Source: Helicobacter mesocricetorum
GTDB taxonomy: Bacteria > Campylobacterota > Campylobacteria > Campylobacterales > Helicobacteraceae
Assembly (NCBI RefSeq): GCF_900198605.1
Contig: NZ_FZPJ01000010.1
Span: forward strand, 1-37,990
Direction: 5' to 3'
DNA: 37,990 nucleotides
Below are positions 8,482 through 18,241 of the stretch, in pieces. The translations under genes and the position numbers were made by a program. The notes below the pieces were generated by a model that was not told the DNA's origin, did no database searches, and saw only the letters and a program-made list of their open reading frames with translations. Positions within the stretch are counted from its first letter, which is position 1; every line of letters starts with the position of its first letter.

Positions 8482-10678
8482 TTGAGATTTTATCGATAAT
8501 GGCATTAAAGGTGGTACTAGGACACATAATCTTATGGCATTTTTCATCATCAAACTTATAATATCCGCCTAAATCTACTTTAACACCCTGTGTTTTGAGG
8601 TATTCTTGATGGATTTTTTCTGCATTTTCCTCAAATTCTTTAGTGATATTTGCAAAATGTGCCTGGAGTTTAGAATCTTCATTTTGTAGTGAGAGGGCTT
8701 TGGCAAAATACATTGCAAGATAGAAATGACTTGTGCGGTTATCATCCTCTCCAACCTTTCTTGAAGGAGCTTTGTTATTGTTTAGCCATTCGCCAATGGC
8801 TGTATCAAGAGATGCTGCTAATACTTTTGCTTGGCGGTTATTATTTTTTTGCGCATAAAATTCTAAACTTGCTTGGAGGGCTAAAAACTCTCCTAGACTA
8901 TCCCAACGCAAATGGTTTTCCTCTACAAGCTGTTCTACTTGCTTTGGTGCACTCCCTCCAGCCCCTGTTTCAAACATAGCTCCACCATTTAGCATAGGGA
9001 CTACCGAGAGCATTTTTGCACTTGTTCCAAGCTCTAAAATAGGGAATAAATCTGTCAAATAATCGCGTAAAACATTCCCTGTAATGGAGATACAATCTTT
9101 ACCTGCTCGGATAATTTCCAAGGATCTTAAACAAGCCTCTTTGGGGGCTAAAATATGAATATTTTTGCCTTGTTCCTTTAAGCGGGCTTGCACTAAATCT
9201 ATCATAATTTTGTTACTAGGACGTTTAGAATCTAGCCAAAATATGGCTTCATTGCCCGTAATATCAGCTCTTTGTATCCCTAAATCAATCCAATTTAACA
9301 CCGCTTCATATTTGGCTTGATTGGCACGATAAATATCTCCTTTTTCGACTTTATGTTCTAAGAGGGTGTTGCCTTTCTCATCAGAGATTCTAAAAATACC
9401 TGATTCTTTTGCGATAAAGGTTTTATCGTGAGAGCCATATTCTTGAGCTTTTTTAGCCATTAAGCCTACATTAGAAACGCTTCCTAGTTTGGTTGGGTCA
9501 AGAGTGCCATTTTGGTGTAAATCCTCTAATACTGCTTCATAAATTGTTGCATAGGTTTTATCGGGTATGAGGGCGTTCGTGTCTTGTTCTTTGCCCTCTT
9601 TATTCCAAAGTTTTGCTCCATTTTTTAACATCGCAGGCATTGAAGCATCCACGATAACATCACTAGGAACATGAAGATTAGTAATGCCTTTATCAGAATT
9701 TACCATAGAGAGAGCGGCATTTTTGTTAAGAATCTCTTGGTATTTTTGCAGAATTTTATCTTTTAAAGGAGAAGATTCTATTTTGCTTAGAAGCTCTGAT
9801 ATTCCATTATTAGGATTAATCCCTAGCTTTTCAAACTCGTCTTTGAAGGTTTCAAAAAGCTCTTTGAAATAAACTTTCACGGCATAACCAAAAATGACAG
9901 GGTCGCTTACTTTCATCATCGTAGCTTTTAAATGCAGTGATAAAAGTAAATTTTCCTTTTTAGAAATTGCAATTTGTTCGGCATAGAATTCTTCTAAGGC
10001 TCTTGCACTTATGAAAGTGGCGTCTAAAATTTCATTGGATTCTAATTGAATATTGTCTTTTAGTAGTTCTACGCCCTTGCTACCAATGAATTCTATTTTA
10101 GCTTTTGTTGGAGTAGTAATTAAGACTGCCTTTTCGTTAGAGAAAAAATCGCCATCTTGCATATAAGAAACTCTTGTTTTAGAATCTTGGCTAAAGGGGG
10201 TTACTCTGTAAGGATTTTTTTTGGCATATTCTTTAACCGCTTTTGTGCATCTCCTATCAGAATTCCCTTGACGCAAAACAGGATTAACCGCAGAACCTAA
10301 GACTTTTTGGTATTTTTCTTTAATGGCTTTTTCCTCTTGATTTTTTGGTTCATCGGGAAAATTAGGGATTGCATAACCCTTAGCTTGTAGCTCTTTAATG
10401 GTTGCTTTAAGTTGGGGGATAGAGGCTGAAATATTGGGAGTTTTGATAAGGTTTGCATCGGATTTATTGACTAATTCTCCTAACAGAGCTAATTCGTCTT
10501 GGATGCGTTGGTGGGGTTGTAAATTTTCTTTAAATTGTGCAATGACTCTTGCAGAGAGTGAAATATCTGAGGTCGTAATGGTGATACCAGCTGTTTTTAA
10601 GAAAGCCTTTGCAATAGGCAAAAAAGAATAGGTAGCTAATGCTGGAGATTCATCGGTTAGGGTGTAGGTGATATTCAT
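8474..10678 (-). CDS. icd: Monomeric NADP-dependent isocitrate dehydrogenase
   Basis: The protein starts [20 protein letters not shown] at 10678 (ATG preceded by AAAGGAAACACA); an upstream in-frame ATG at 10696 would add MHKGNT but lacks a ribosome site. At about 734 residues it has the length of the monomeric (IDH-II) type, and it shows family signatures such as [42 protein letters not shown] and [11 protein letters not shown]. It oxidises isocitrate to 2-oxoglutarate with NADP+ in the cytoplasm and supplies NADPH. H. pylori carries a dimeric enzyme, so the monomeric form distinguishes this species. It sits between the phase-variable methyltransferase and dnaB and seems to have its own promoter region at 10679-10810. 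Confidence 0.95.
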   Translation of the reverse strand: MNITYTLTDESPALATYSFLPIAKAFLKTAGITITTSDISLSARVIAQFKENLQPHQRIQDELALLGELVNKSDANLIKTPNISASIPQLKATIKELQAKGYAIPNFPDEPKNQEEKAIKEKYQKVLGSAVNPVLRQGNSDRRCTKAVKEYAKKNPYRVTPFSQDSKTRVSYMQDGDFFSNEKAVLITTPTKAKIEFIGSKGVELLKDNIQLESNEILDATFISARALEEFYAEQIAISKKENLLLSLHLKATMMKVSDPVIFGYAVKVYFKELFETFKDEFEKLGINPNNGISELLSKIESSPLKDKILQKYQEILNKNAALSMVNSDKGITNLHVPSDVIVDASMPAMLKNGAKLWNKEGKEQDTNALIPDKTYATIYEAVLEDLHQNGTLDPTKLGSVSNVGLMAKKAQEYGSHDKTFIAKESGIFRISDEKGNTLLEHKVEKGDIYRANQAKYEAVLNWIDLGIQRADITGNEAIFWLDSKRPSNKIMIDLVQARLKEQGKNIHILAPKEACLRSLEIIRAGKDCISITGNVLRDYLTDLFPILELGTSAKMLSVVPMLNGGAMFETGAGGSAPKQVEQLVEENHLRWDSLGEFLALQASLEFYAQKNNNRQAKVLAASLDTAIGEWLNNNKAPSRKVGEDDNRTSHFYLAMYFAKALSLQNEDSKLQAHFANITKEFEENAEKIHQEYLKTQGVKVDLGGYYKFDDEKCHKIMCPSTTFNAIIDKISRG

Positions 10679-10810
10679 TGTGTTTCCTTTGTGCATAATT
10701 TAAGATTTGTTAAAGTATAACAAAGAATTGCATAGTTTAAAATAATTTTAGATAAGAATCTTTTTACTTTTTTAGAGTTGTGAAATAATGTTGCAGTTTG
10801 GAGGAGGCTC

Positions 10811-12250
10811 TTAAATGTTAGTTGGCATATCAATGTTGTTTATATCCGGTGGTATAAATTCTGTTTGTGTAGTGTTTGCAACATCTTCATAAATGATTTC
10901 TAAGGCATTATTAGCAACATCTACAAAACGGGTGCAATGCTTATGAAAAACAAGTTTAATCGTGCCTGTTGGTCCATTTCTTTGTTTGCCTATTATAATC
11001 TCTGCTTCTTCTTCATTTTTGGGGATAAAGGCAGATTTATATTCTTTGCCTTCTTTTTTGGCAGCTTCTTCCTTTTCCTTTTCATCTTTTTGCTTATAAA
11101 CTGCATCACGATACACAAAAAGAATAATATCGGCGTCTTGCTCTATGGAGCCTGATTCCCTTAAATCCGAAAGCATAGGTCGTCTATCACTCCTTGATTC
11201 AAGCCCACGATTAAGTTGTGAGAGGGCGATTATTGGAATCTCTAGTTCTCTTGCTATCATCTTTAACCCCCTGCTTATTTCGCTAACCTCTTGATGTCGG
11301 TCTTTGTTGTTTGCGCTACTCATAAGCTGTAAATAGTCGATGACGGCTAGTCCAATTTCTGGGTGTTGGGATTTGAGTTTTCTAAGCTTACTCCTTAATT
11401 GGTGAATGGTCAAAAGACTACTATCATCAATAAATAAAGGAGCATTCACCATAATTTCACTAGCATTGCTTAATCGTTCCCACTCTTCATCTTGTAAATT
11501 CCCTACCCTTAGGTGTTGCAAAGCAATAGAGGTTTTGGCAGATAACATTCTTAACATTAGTTGTTCGGCGGGCATTTCAAGGCTAAAAAATGCTACACCT
11601 CTTCCTGTATCTAAAGCCTTTTGCGCCATATTTAAAACAAGTGTAGTTTTTCCCATAGAAGGACGCGCTGCTACAATGATTAAATCCCCTTTGCCAAAAC
11701 CTGTTGTTTTTTCGTTTAAGGAGTGAAAACCCGTATCAATACCAATGAGGATAGAGTTTCCCTTTTGCTTCATTTCTTCTATGTATTTTAAGGTCGAAGT
11801 TGTAATTTCTTTAGAATCTCTAAAGCTCTTGCTCTCTTGTATATTAGTGATTTTATAAAGCTCACTCTGGAGATAATCAATAATTTCTTTGGCTGCGCTA
11901 TCGGTTTGATTACTAGCTTCATTAATTTTCATAGCCAGAGCGTGTAATTTGCGTTTAGTAGCAGAATCTTTAATTTCATCCACATAAGCTTGAATATCTC
12001 CAATAGGACTTGTGCTTAGGATATTAAGCAATTCCTCTTGAGGGATAGGGCGAGAGGGTGTGGATTTTTTTAAGATAAATTCTTCATCAATGGGTAAATC
12101 AAGCCTTTTTAATTCTAATATTGCGGCAAAAATATCTTGATGAGGTTTGTAAGAAAAATCTTCAGGCATTAATTGTGTTTCGATATTGTCTAATTGAGCA
12201 GGATCAAAAAGAATAGAAGATAAAACCGCTCTTTGGATTTGTATTTGCAT
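10811..12250 (-). CDS. dnaB: Replicative DNA helicase DnaB
   Basis: A 479-residue hexameric replicative helicase. The N-terminal domain begins MQIQIQRAVLSSILFDP. The RecA-like C-terminal domain has Walker A (AARPSMGKTTLVLNMA), the motif FFSLEMPAEQLMLRML, Walker B (GLAVIDYLQLM), and QLNRGLESRSDRRPMLSDL with RESGSIEQDADII. It unwinds DNA at the replication fork. The ribosome site AAGGAAAATTT lies against the stop codon of the EI24-like gene only 9 bases upstream, so dnaB is probably co-transcribed with the biotin genes. C-terminal residues after FVDVAN are lineage-specific. Confidence 0.96.
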   Translation of the reverse strand: MQIQIQRAVLSSILFDPAQLDNIETQLMPEDFSYKPHQDIFAAILELKRLDLPIDEEFILKKSTPSRPIPQEELLNILSTSPIGDIQAYVDEIKDSATKRKLHALAMKINEASNQTDSAAKEIIDYLQSELYKITNIQESKSFRDSKEITTSTLKYIEEMKQKGNSILIGIDTGFHSLNEKTTGFGKGDLIIVAARPSMGKTTLVLNMAQKALDTGRGVAFFSLEMPAEQLMLRMLSAKTSIALQHLRVGNLQDEEWERLSNASEIMVNAPLFIDDSSLLTIHQLRSKLRKLKSQHPEIGLAVIDYLQLMSSANNKDRHQEVSEISRGLKMIARELEIPIIALSQLNRGLESRSDRRPMLSDLRESGSIEQDADIILFVYRDAVYKQKDEKEKEEAAKKEGKEYKSAFIPKNEEEAEIIIGKQRNGPTGTIKLVFHKHCTRFVDVANNALEIIYEDVANTTQTEFIPPDINNIDMPTNI

Positions 12251-12259
12251 AAATTTTCC

Positions 12260-12997
12260 TTATGATTTAAATCGAAATAATAAATGTGTTAGTGCAATAA
12301 GTGCAAAAAAGGGTATGAAGAAATTTAATAAAGGGAGTAGGCTTAAACCAAAAAGTGGAATAATGATGCTCCTAATTTCTTGTTTATAGTTTTTTTGAAT
12401 CTCTTTAAATGTTGCTTTGTTAAAAATATTCTCTCCCACATCCAAGATTAGCACTTTTGAGAAAAGCCAGTAATTAGGAATTAAAATCAGTAAAGAACCG
12501 ATAAGAGGAATGAAATACAGAGGAATGAGGAGGCAGAGGATTAAGAGATAGAGAAGATGCATCTTAAGTAATGTTAAAGAAGTTTGCAAGAATGAAGAAT
12601 CGCTATGGATAACTTTAGTGGGATAATGCTTATCGTGGATAAAGCCTATGATAAAAGGTGTTAAAAATGAACATAGGATAAGATTGCTAAACAAGGTTAG
12701 AGCTAAAAATGCGATACCCAAAAATAAAAGAAGCGTTATTTGAAGGAGAGAATCTAAAAGGTTTTGAATCCAAGAGAACCAATTTATGGAAATGGATAAA
12801 TCTATATGTATAAGAGAGTAAAGAGTATTAAAAATATCCCCGATAAAAAAATAAAAAATAGTAGCCCAAAATATTAATATTAAAAAAAGAGGCAAAAAGA
12901 TTAACCTCAAAATGTAAGCACTAAAAAAATCATTTTTTGATTGTAAGAAAATGGTTTTTATTTCTATAAGCTTTTTTGTTGGGGTTTCAAACATCAT
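12260..12997 (-). CDS. EI24/CysZ-like integral membrane protein
   Basis: A 245-residue protein with about four to five long hydrophobic segments and the EI24-family pattern: an N-terminal PTKKLIEIKTIF, FLTPFIIGFIHDKHYP in the middle, and a paired C-terminal segment (IPLFGLSLLPLLNFFIPFF). CysZ members of this family help sulfate uptake in other bacteria, but the function in Campylobacterota is not established. It starts with ATGATG after GAAGGC. It lies between bioC and dnaB on the same strand with short spacing, probably in one transcript. Confidence 0.65.
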   Translation of the reverse strand: MMFETPTKKLIEIKTIFLQSKNDFFSAYILRLIFLPLFLILIFWATIFYFFIGDIFNTLYSLIHIDLSISINWFSWIQNLLDSLLQITLLLFLGIAFLALTLFSNLILCSFLTPFIIGFIHDKHYPTKVIHSDSSFLQTSLTLLKMHLLYLLILCLLIPLYFIPLIGSLLILIPNYWLFSKVLILDVGENIFNKATFKEIQKNYKQEIRSIIIPLFGLSLLPLLNFFIPFFALIALTHLLFRFKS

Positions 12998-13063
12998 CTA
13001 AGCCTTCATTAAGCCTAAACCTTGGCAGGATTTTTAAAATACTAACATTGTTTTAATAAGAAT

Positions 13064-13789
13064 CTACTTTTTTTGCGCCAAAATATAGAGTGGGGAATAG
13101 GTCAGTTTATTTTCAAATTTAAGCGCATAATGCTTGAGATGATTTTTTGTGATTTGGATAGAATGAAGTGCGTTTGTTCCTGTGTTTTTTATATGCTTAA
13201 ATACATCAAGAGGAGTTTTAAAGGTTAAGGTTTCTAAGGATTGGGTTATTTCTAAAATATTCCAATCTTTTTCTAAGATTTTTTGATATTTTTGAGGGTT
13301 GAGATAATTTAGACTTATACCAAATAATTCTTGAAACTCTAAAAAGTTTTTTTCTCCAAAAACCCCAATAAGTAGATAGCAATTAGTGTTTGCTATGCTC
13401 GGTAAATGTTGAAAGAAGGATTCTTGATTAATCCATTGCAACACTGCATTAGATACTATTAAATCGTTTTTTATATCTTGATAAAAATTTTTTATTCTTT
13501 TAAAATCCTCTATATCTACGGAATGAAATTCGATAGAAGTTTGGTTAAAGTATTCGCTAAAATCCACAATATCCAGAGCGATAAAATGTTTGAAGCTAAA
13601 ATGGTTAGCAATTTTGTGTGAAAACAATCCTATGCCACAGCCAAGTTCTAAAATTTCTTGAAAGTGTGAAGTGTTGGTGTAAGATTTAAATTTCTGAAGC
13701 AGAATATCTTGCATTTTTTGTTGGATAAGTGCGTGTTGAGTGTAAGTTTTTGAGGAGTTTTTGAAGGTTTTTAAGAGTGTTTCTTTCAT
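13064..13789 (-). CDS. bioC: BioC, malonyl-ACP O-methyltransferase
   Basis: A 241-residue SAM methyltransferase that begins MKETLLKTFKNSSKTY, typical for BioC (a short lead, then 'F...A..Y..HA..Q'). Motif I is ILELGCGIGLFSHKIA; LIVSNAVLQWINQESFF matches the conserved 'SNLALQW' loop. It methylates the malonyl thioester to start pimelate synthesis with fatty-acid enzymes. The ATG at 13789 overlaps the TGA of bioG in an ATGA arrangement, which decides the start over a TTG at 13801. The context bioF-bioG-bioC supports the assignment. Confidence 0.88.
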   Translation of the reverse strand: MKETLLKTFKNSSKTYTQHALIQQKMQDILLQKFKSYTNTSHFQEILELGCGIGLFSHKIANHFSFKHFIALDIVDFSEYFNQTSIEFHSVDIEDFKRIKNFYQDIKNDLIVSNAVLQWINQESFFQHLPSIANTNCYLLIGVFGEKNFLEFQELFGISLNYLNPQKYQKILEKDWNILEITQSLETLTFKTPLDVFKHIKNTGTNALHSIQITKNHLKHYALKFENKLTYSPLYILAQKK

Positions 13790-14421
13790 AAAACTGCCCA
13801 ATCAAAAAATACAAAATGTGGCGAATCTAGTCTTAAAATTTGCTCTTGATAACCCTTGAATCCACCCCAAAAGAGTTCTTGAGTAGTTGTGGGGAAAATT
13901 AAATCTTGTTTGGAAATAATCACCTTATCCCAAATAGATCCTTTTTGGAAGGCTTTATGGTTGCTAATGAAGAATCCTAACTCTTCTTTGAGAGATTTTT
14001 CATCAAGGAGATTTAGTGATTGTGTGGAGTGTCGCCCCAAAAGATTAGCCTTAAAATGCTCTAAATTAAACATTTTTTGTGTGAGTTTAAATACTTTTAA
14101 GGGTATCCCATAAATATCATCAATACCAAATTCTGTGCCATTAATAGCGGTTTTTTTGATAAAGATTGGTGAATTATAGTTTTGTAAAAATAAATTTGCC
14201 ACCCAAACTCCCATTGAAAAGGCATAAATTTCGATCTCTATTTGTTCTGATATTAGCAATGTTAAGATGTCTTCTAAAGGAGTGAAATTTAGATGTTGGT
14301 AATGATAAACAATGATAAGATTATCGGGGAAAAAGGGCGTGAAATGATTAGGTTGTGCGCCAAAACCCCCAAATATTAAATATATTTTATTATTATTTTT
14401 TATATTCTGATAAATATTCAT
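13786..14421 (-). CDS. bioG: BioG, pimeloyl-ACP methyl ester esterase
   Basis: A 211-residue alpha/beta hydrolase of the DUF452/BioG type. The nucleophile is Ser69 in YAFSMGVW, the acid is probably the Asp in ISKQDLIFP, and the base is His202 in DSPHFVFFDW. LIFGGFGAQPNHF near the N-terminus and TAINGTEFGIDDIYGIP match BioG proteins. It cleaves the methyl ester of pimeloyl-ACP, freeing the chain for BioF. BioG replaces BioH in Campylobacter, Helicobacter and Haemophilus. It overlaps the end of bioF by 29 bases and the start of bioC by 4, so translation is probably coupled. Confidence 0.87.
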   Translation of the reverse strand: MNIYQNIKNNNKIYLIFGGFGAQPNHFTPFFPDNLIIVYHYQHLNFTPLEDILTLLISEQIEIEIYAFSMGVWVANLFLQNYNSPIFIKKTAINGTEFGIDDIYGIPLKVFKLTQKMFNLEHFKANLLGRHSTQSLNLLDEKSLKEELGFFISNHKAFQKGSIWDKVIISKQDLIFPTTTQELFWGGFKGYQEQILRLDSPHFVFFDWAVL

Positions 14422-15583
14422 TATTAATCTTAATGAGATTTTTTATAAATATTTCTAATTTTTCTTGTGGGGTATTTGCACAAAGTGAGATACGCAAACA
14501 AGCCCTATTTTTTGCGGTAGTAGGAGGTTTTATTGCTGGGAGGAAAAATCCATATTCTTGAAGTTTTTGTTGAAAGAAAAGGGCTTTTTGGTTTTCTTTT
14601 AAAATAATGCTTAAGATGTTGTAGTCCCCTAGAATTTCAAAAAGTTCTAATTGCTCTAAAGAGGATTTAAAATTTAGGCTTAAGGCTTTAAGTCTCTTAC
14701 GATTTTCTTCGAAGTATGGAAGTTTAGAAAATATAAAATAACTCATTGCTATATTAAGAGGCGGTAGTGCTGTAGAATAAATTAGACTTCTAGCGGTATT
14801 AATAAAATATTCTTTAAAGACTTGATTGCATAAAACACAAGCTCCTACACTACCAATAGCCTTCCCAAAGGTGAGTATTAAAAAATCAATATCTTCTAAG
14901 CAGTTAAGATTCTGTGCTAATCCTAATCCATTATCTCCAAAGCTTCCTATGCTGTGAGCTTCATCAAGATATAAATAAACATTTTTAAAATGTTTCTTTA
15001 AAGCAATTAGAGAGTGAAGTTTGGCAAAATCCCCCTCAATGCTAAAAAGCCCCTCACTAAGGATGAAAATTGCCTCATAGTGATGGTGATATTTATCTAA
15101 GAGATGAGTTAGGGATTGCATATCATTATGTGCGAAGCGTTTAAAATGTGTCTTATGAAAAGACTTTAAACCATCAATATGACTAGCGTGGATAGATTTA
15201 TCGGCTAAGAATAAAACATTTTTTAAATTATTAAGTCTAGAAATAACTCCTATATTAGCGTGGTATCCACTATTAAATAAAAGAGCTTTTTTATTAAAAA
15301 GAGATTCTAAAAGTTCTTCAAAAATAGCATAAATTTCAAAATTTCCACTTAAGCTCCGTGAAGAGGAAGCACTAAAAAAGCAATTTTTTCTAAAAATCTC
15401 TGAATCTAAAAAAGATTCTTTGAGGTTTTTATCACTTGCGAGATTTAAATAATCATTACTTGCAAGATTTAAAAGCCATTTTTGATTAAGGTAAATTTCT
15501 ACATCTTTATGTTGTTGCGGAGAGAGTGTGCGATAATTAGCTTGATTGTTTAAAGAAGCTAAAAGATTTAGGATTTGTTGCAT
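14393..15583 (-). CDS. bioF: BioF, 8-amino-7-oxononanoate synthase
   Basis: A 396-residue alpha-oxoamine synthase dependent on pyridoxal phosphate. The cofactor Lys241 is in LTFGKAIGSVGA; the DEAHSIGSFG motif begins at Asp207; SGYHANIG and SASSSRSLSG are conserved. It condenses pimeloyl-ACP with alanine. It sits 6 bases after carA and overlaps bioG. No bioA, bioD or bioB is in this window, so the rest of the pathway is elsewhere. Confidence 0.93.
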   Translation of the reverse strand: MQQILNLLASLNNQANYRTLSPQQHKDVEIYLNQKWLLNLASNDYLNLASDKNLKESFLDSEIFRKNCFFSASSSRSLSGNFEIYAIFEELLESLFNKKALLFNSGYHANIGVISRLNNLKNVLFLADKSIHASHIDGLKSFHKTHFKRFAHNDMQSLTHLLDKYHHHYEAIFILSEGLFSIEGDFAKLHSLIALKKHFKNVYLYLDEAHSIGSFGDNGLGLAQNLNCLEDIDFLILTFGKAIGSVGACVLCNQVFKEYFINTARSLIYSTALPPLNIAMSYFIFSKLPYFEENRKRLKALSLNFKSSLEQLELFEILGDYNILSIILKENQKALFFQQKLQEYGFFLPAIKPPTTAKNRACLRISLCANTPQEKLEIFIKNLIKINNEYLSEYKK

Positions 15584-15589
15584 TATTTA

Positions 15590-16726
15590 CTAGGTTTTTT
15601 GAAGAAGTTTGGAGAACTCATTAAAGAGAGCAGAAGATTCTAAGGGACCTGGACCTGCTTCTGGGTGATGTTGGAAAGAGCAAATGGGAGCATTTTTATA
15701 AAGCAATCCTTCAATTGTCCCATCAAAGAGATTGCGATGAGTGATAGTGGCTATTTTTGCAATATCTTCTGGGACGGAATAAATATGGTTTTGTGCGGTT
15801 ATTTCTATTTTTTTGGTTTGGAGGTTTTGGATAGGGTGATTCCCCCCGTGATGCCCAAATTTTAGTTTATAGGTTTCATAGCCTTGTGCTAAAGCTAGAA
15901 GTTGATGCCCTAAGCAGATGGCAAAAATGGGGATATTATTTGCAATGAGTTTTTGAATTTCTATAATTTGGTTTTTTAAAACCTTTGGGTCTCCTGGACC
16001 ATTAGATAGAAAGATTCCATCAAATTCTTTAGATTGATAGCGCTTAATAATTTCCTCTGCCTTAAAGTTATGCGGTATTACTTCAACACTAAAACCTGCA
16101 GCAACTAATTCTCTTAATATGCTTTTTTTAATCCCAAAGTCAATAGCTAGAATCTTTTTATCGGTTTGAGGGAGTGTGTAATTCATAGTCTTAAAGCTAA
16201 ACCTTCCTTCTTTGTGGTGATAAGGTTCTTGAGTGCTAACGACTTTAATATAGTCAATTTCTTCGATTCTTGGAGATTGTTTTAAAATCTCTTGAAGATC
16301 CTCTTTGGTAGAATATTCTGTAGAAGCTATCATCATCATAGCCCCTTCTTTGCGTAAAGTTTTTGTTAAAAGACGTGTGTCAATCCCAAAAATTCCCATA
16401 GCATTATGGAAATTTAAGAATTCTCCTAAGCTTTTATTGGCGCGAAAATTAGAATATTTTTCGTTATAGTGGCGAATAAGTATTCCTTTTGCAAAGATAT
16501 TAGAGCTTTCTACATCTTGAGGGTTTGTCCCTACAATTCCAATCTCTGGCATACTAAAACATATAAACTGCCCCGCATAACTAGGGTCTGTTATTATTTC
16601 TTGATAGCCTGTGAGGGAAGTATTAAAAACAATCTCCCCAACAGCAGTGTTATTAGCCCCAAAGCTTCTAGCTTCAAAAAACATTCCATTTTCTAAATAA
16701 ATCCACGCTTTTTTGAAGTTAGACAT
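15590..16726 (-). CDS. carA: Carbamoyl-phosphate synthase small (glutaminase) subunit
   Basis: A 378-residue class I glutamine amidotransferase. The N-terminal CPSase small domain includes GEIVFNTSLTGYQEI and DPSYAGQ; the glutaminase domain has the nucleophile Cys271 (IFAICLGHQ) and the His354/Glu356 pair (FQHHPEAGPG). It hydrolyses glutamine to pass ammonia to CarB for arginine and pyrimidine synthesis; carB is not in this window. Start ATG at 16726 overlaps the stop of the DUF507 gene by one base (TAATG). Confidence 0.96.
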   Translation of the reverse strand: MSNFKKAWIYLENGMFFEARSFGANNTAVGEIVFNTSLTGYQEIITDPSYAGQFICFSMPEIGIVGTNPQDVESSNIFAKGILIRHYNEKYSNFRANKSLGEFLNFHNAMGIFGIDTRLLTKTLRKEGAMMMIASTEYSTKEDLQEILKQSPRIEEIDYIKVVSTQEPYHHKEGRFSFKTMNYTLPQTDKKILAIDFGIKKSILRELVAAGFSVEVIPHNFKAEEIIKRYQSKEFDGIFLSNGPGDPKVLKNQIIEIQKLIANNIPIFAICLGHQLLALAQGYETYKLKFGHHGGNHPIQNLQTKKIEITAQNHIYSVPEDIAKIATITHRNLFDGTIEGLLYKNAPICSFQHHPEAGPGPLESSALFNEFSKLLQKT

Positions 16727-17280
16727 TATAAGAATCCTCTTTTTCTTAGCTCTTCTTGATAAAGTTTATCAAAGATGAGATCATACTCCTCGCTCCCAAA
16801 AACAATCTTTCTTTTATAGTTGCTGATTCGCTCTGTAATGATGTCTTCAATTTCATCATAAGCTTTTGCGTAGCTATCAATAGCTTTGAAGATGATATTT
16901 TTCACTCTTGTCTCTGATACGGAAAAATCAATCAAATCTTCTTCTAAAAGAGCATTAAGAATCTTATGTGAGAGGTTGTTGTATCTATCCTCCCAGCTTA
17001 GTTCAAACCCAGCCTCATCGGCTAAATGCTTTTTAACCTTCCAAAATAATTGGTGTTCATCAGCTTGCATAAATTCTATTTCTTCGAGATTTTCTTCAAC
17101 AATATCTCGTGCTTTCTCTTCAATTCTTAATTCTTCTTGAATGTTTTTCTCTAAGAGGTTTTGAGCAATTTTGCAAACCCCATCTAATCCATATAAAACA
17201 CTTATAAAATCACAATTTGCTAAATCTATCGCTATTTTATTCGCAATATAAGGTGCGTGTGGAAGTCTAAGTTTCATCAT
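16726..17280 (-). CDS. DUF507 family protein
   Basis: A 184-residue, charged, mostly helical cytoplasmic protein without membrane segments. It begins MMKLRLPHAPYIANKIAID and ends with RKIVFGSEEYDLIFDKLYQE, both typical of the DUF507 family found across Campylobacterota and some other phyla. The middle (IEEKARDIVEENLEEIEF) is probably coiled coil. No function is known. It is coupled by a 1-base overlap to carA and follows the lic-like genes on the same strand after 97 bases; AAGGG sits just before the ATG. Confidence 0.7.
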   Translation of the reverse strand: MMKLRLPHAPYIANKIAIDLANCDFISVLYGLDGVCKIAQNLLEKNIQEELRIEEKARDIVEENLEEIEFMQADEHQLFWKVKKHLADEAGFELSWEDRYNNLSHKILNALLEEDLIDFSVSETRVKNIIFKAIDSYAKAYDEIEDIITERISNYKRKIVFGSEEYDLIFDKLYQEELRKRGFL

Positions 17281-17377
17281 ACAACCCTTACTTTTTTTGT
17301 TATTCTATCCTTTTGTGACTTAAATTTTAGAATCTTGTGTGGGGTAATTTGCTTTTATGTTTGCAATGCTGCTAAAT

Positions 17378-18241
17378 TTACCTTTGTTGTTCTGCAATAA
17401 AAACTCCACTTAAGACTAGAATCATTCCTATGATTCCCAGAGTTGTTATAGATTCTTCTAAAAAAACAAGAGAAGCAAGCATAGTAATAATGGGTGTTAG
17501 ATAAACATAAATATTTGTTAGAATGCTTCCAATAAGTGTAATGGCTTTGTTCCAAAGAATAAAACAAAAAGCTGAAGCAAAAAATGCTAGAAAAAGTAAA
17601 TTTGAGAGTATTTTAGGCTCTAAAAGGGCTGTAAGATTAAAAGAAGTTTCCCAAAAAACTAAGGCAGGTGTGATAAATATTATTCCATAAAATATTATTT
17701 TTCTTGTGAGGATTAAAAAGTCTTGCTGGGCATTAAAAATATTTGTAGCTACAATGCAATAACAAGCCCAACCTATAGCTGATAGGAGGGCAAAAATATC
17801 CCCTAGATTAAAGCCTAATTCAAAATCTTTAAAGTTCAAAAGTATAATTCCTGATAGGCTTAAGAAAAAGCCTAATAAAAAATATCGAGGAGATTTTTCG
17901 AGCTTTAGTATATTGGCTAAAAATGCAACAAAAATAGGCGCTAAAGCAATAATAATACTTACATTAAAGGCAGAAGAATAGAGCATTGCTAAATTTAAAA
18001 AAAGGTTATAAATGCTAATCCCGCAAAGCCCTGCAAGGGCTAAGATTAATTCTTGTTTAAGGGTAGTTTTTAGAAATTTAGGTTTTAAAAGTAGTAGAAA
18101 AATATATCCTAGGATAAATTGCAAAAATAAGAGTTCTAAAGCACCAAAAGATTCTAAGAGGATTTTTACAGATACATACAAGGCTGACCATAAAGAGACG
18201 CTCAAGAATGCTAAAAAATGTCCCAATAAACAATGTTTCAT
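17378..18241 (-). CDS. licB: EamA/DMT-family permease, LicB-like choline transporter
   Basis: A 287-residue membrane protein with ten predicted hydrophobic segments and two EamA halves, as in drug/metabolite transporters. It starts MKHCLLGHFLAFLSVSLWSA and has SALYVSVKILL and NKAITLIGSILTNIYVYLTP, a motif usual in the second half. LicB in Haemophilus and pneumococcus belongs to this superfamily and imports choline. The assignment rests mainly on context: its ATG overlaps the stop of the LicC-LicA fusion gene by 4 bases (ATGA). A different small amine or an exporter role cannot be excluded. Confidence 0.65.
   Translation of the reverse strand: MKHCLLGHFLAFLSVSLWSALYVSVKILLESFGALELLFLQFILGYIFLLLLKPKFLKTTLKQELILALAGLCGISIYNLFLNLAMLYSSAFNVSIIIALAPIFVAFLANILKLEKSPRYFLLGFFLSLSGIILLNFKDFELGFNLGDIFALLSAIGWACYCIVATNIFNAQQDFLILTRKIIFYGIIFITPALVFWETSFNLTALLEPKILSNLLFLAFFASAFCFILWNKAITLIGSILTNIYVYLTPIITMLASLVFLEESITTLGIIGMILVLSGVFIAEQQR

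Noticed and set aside
15665-15865. Plus-strand open frame inside carA
   Set aside because: It is a shadow of carA, whose motifs are complete on the minus strand.
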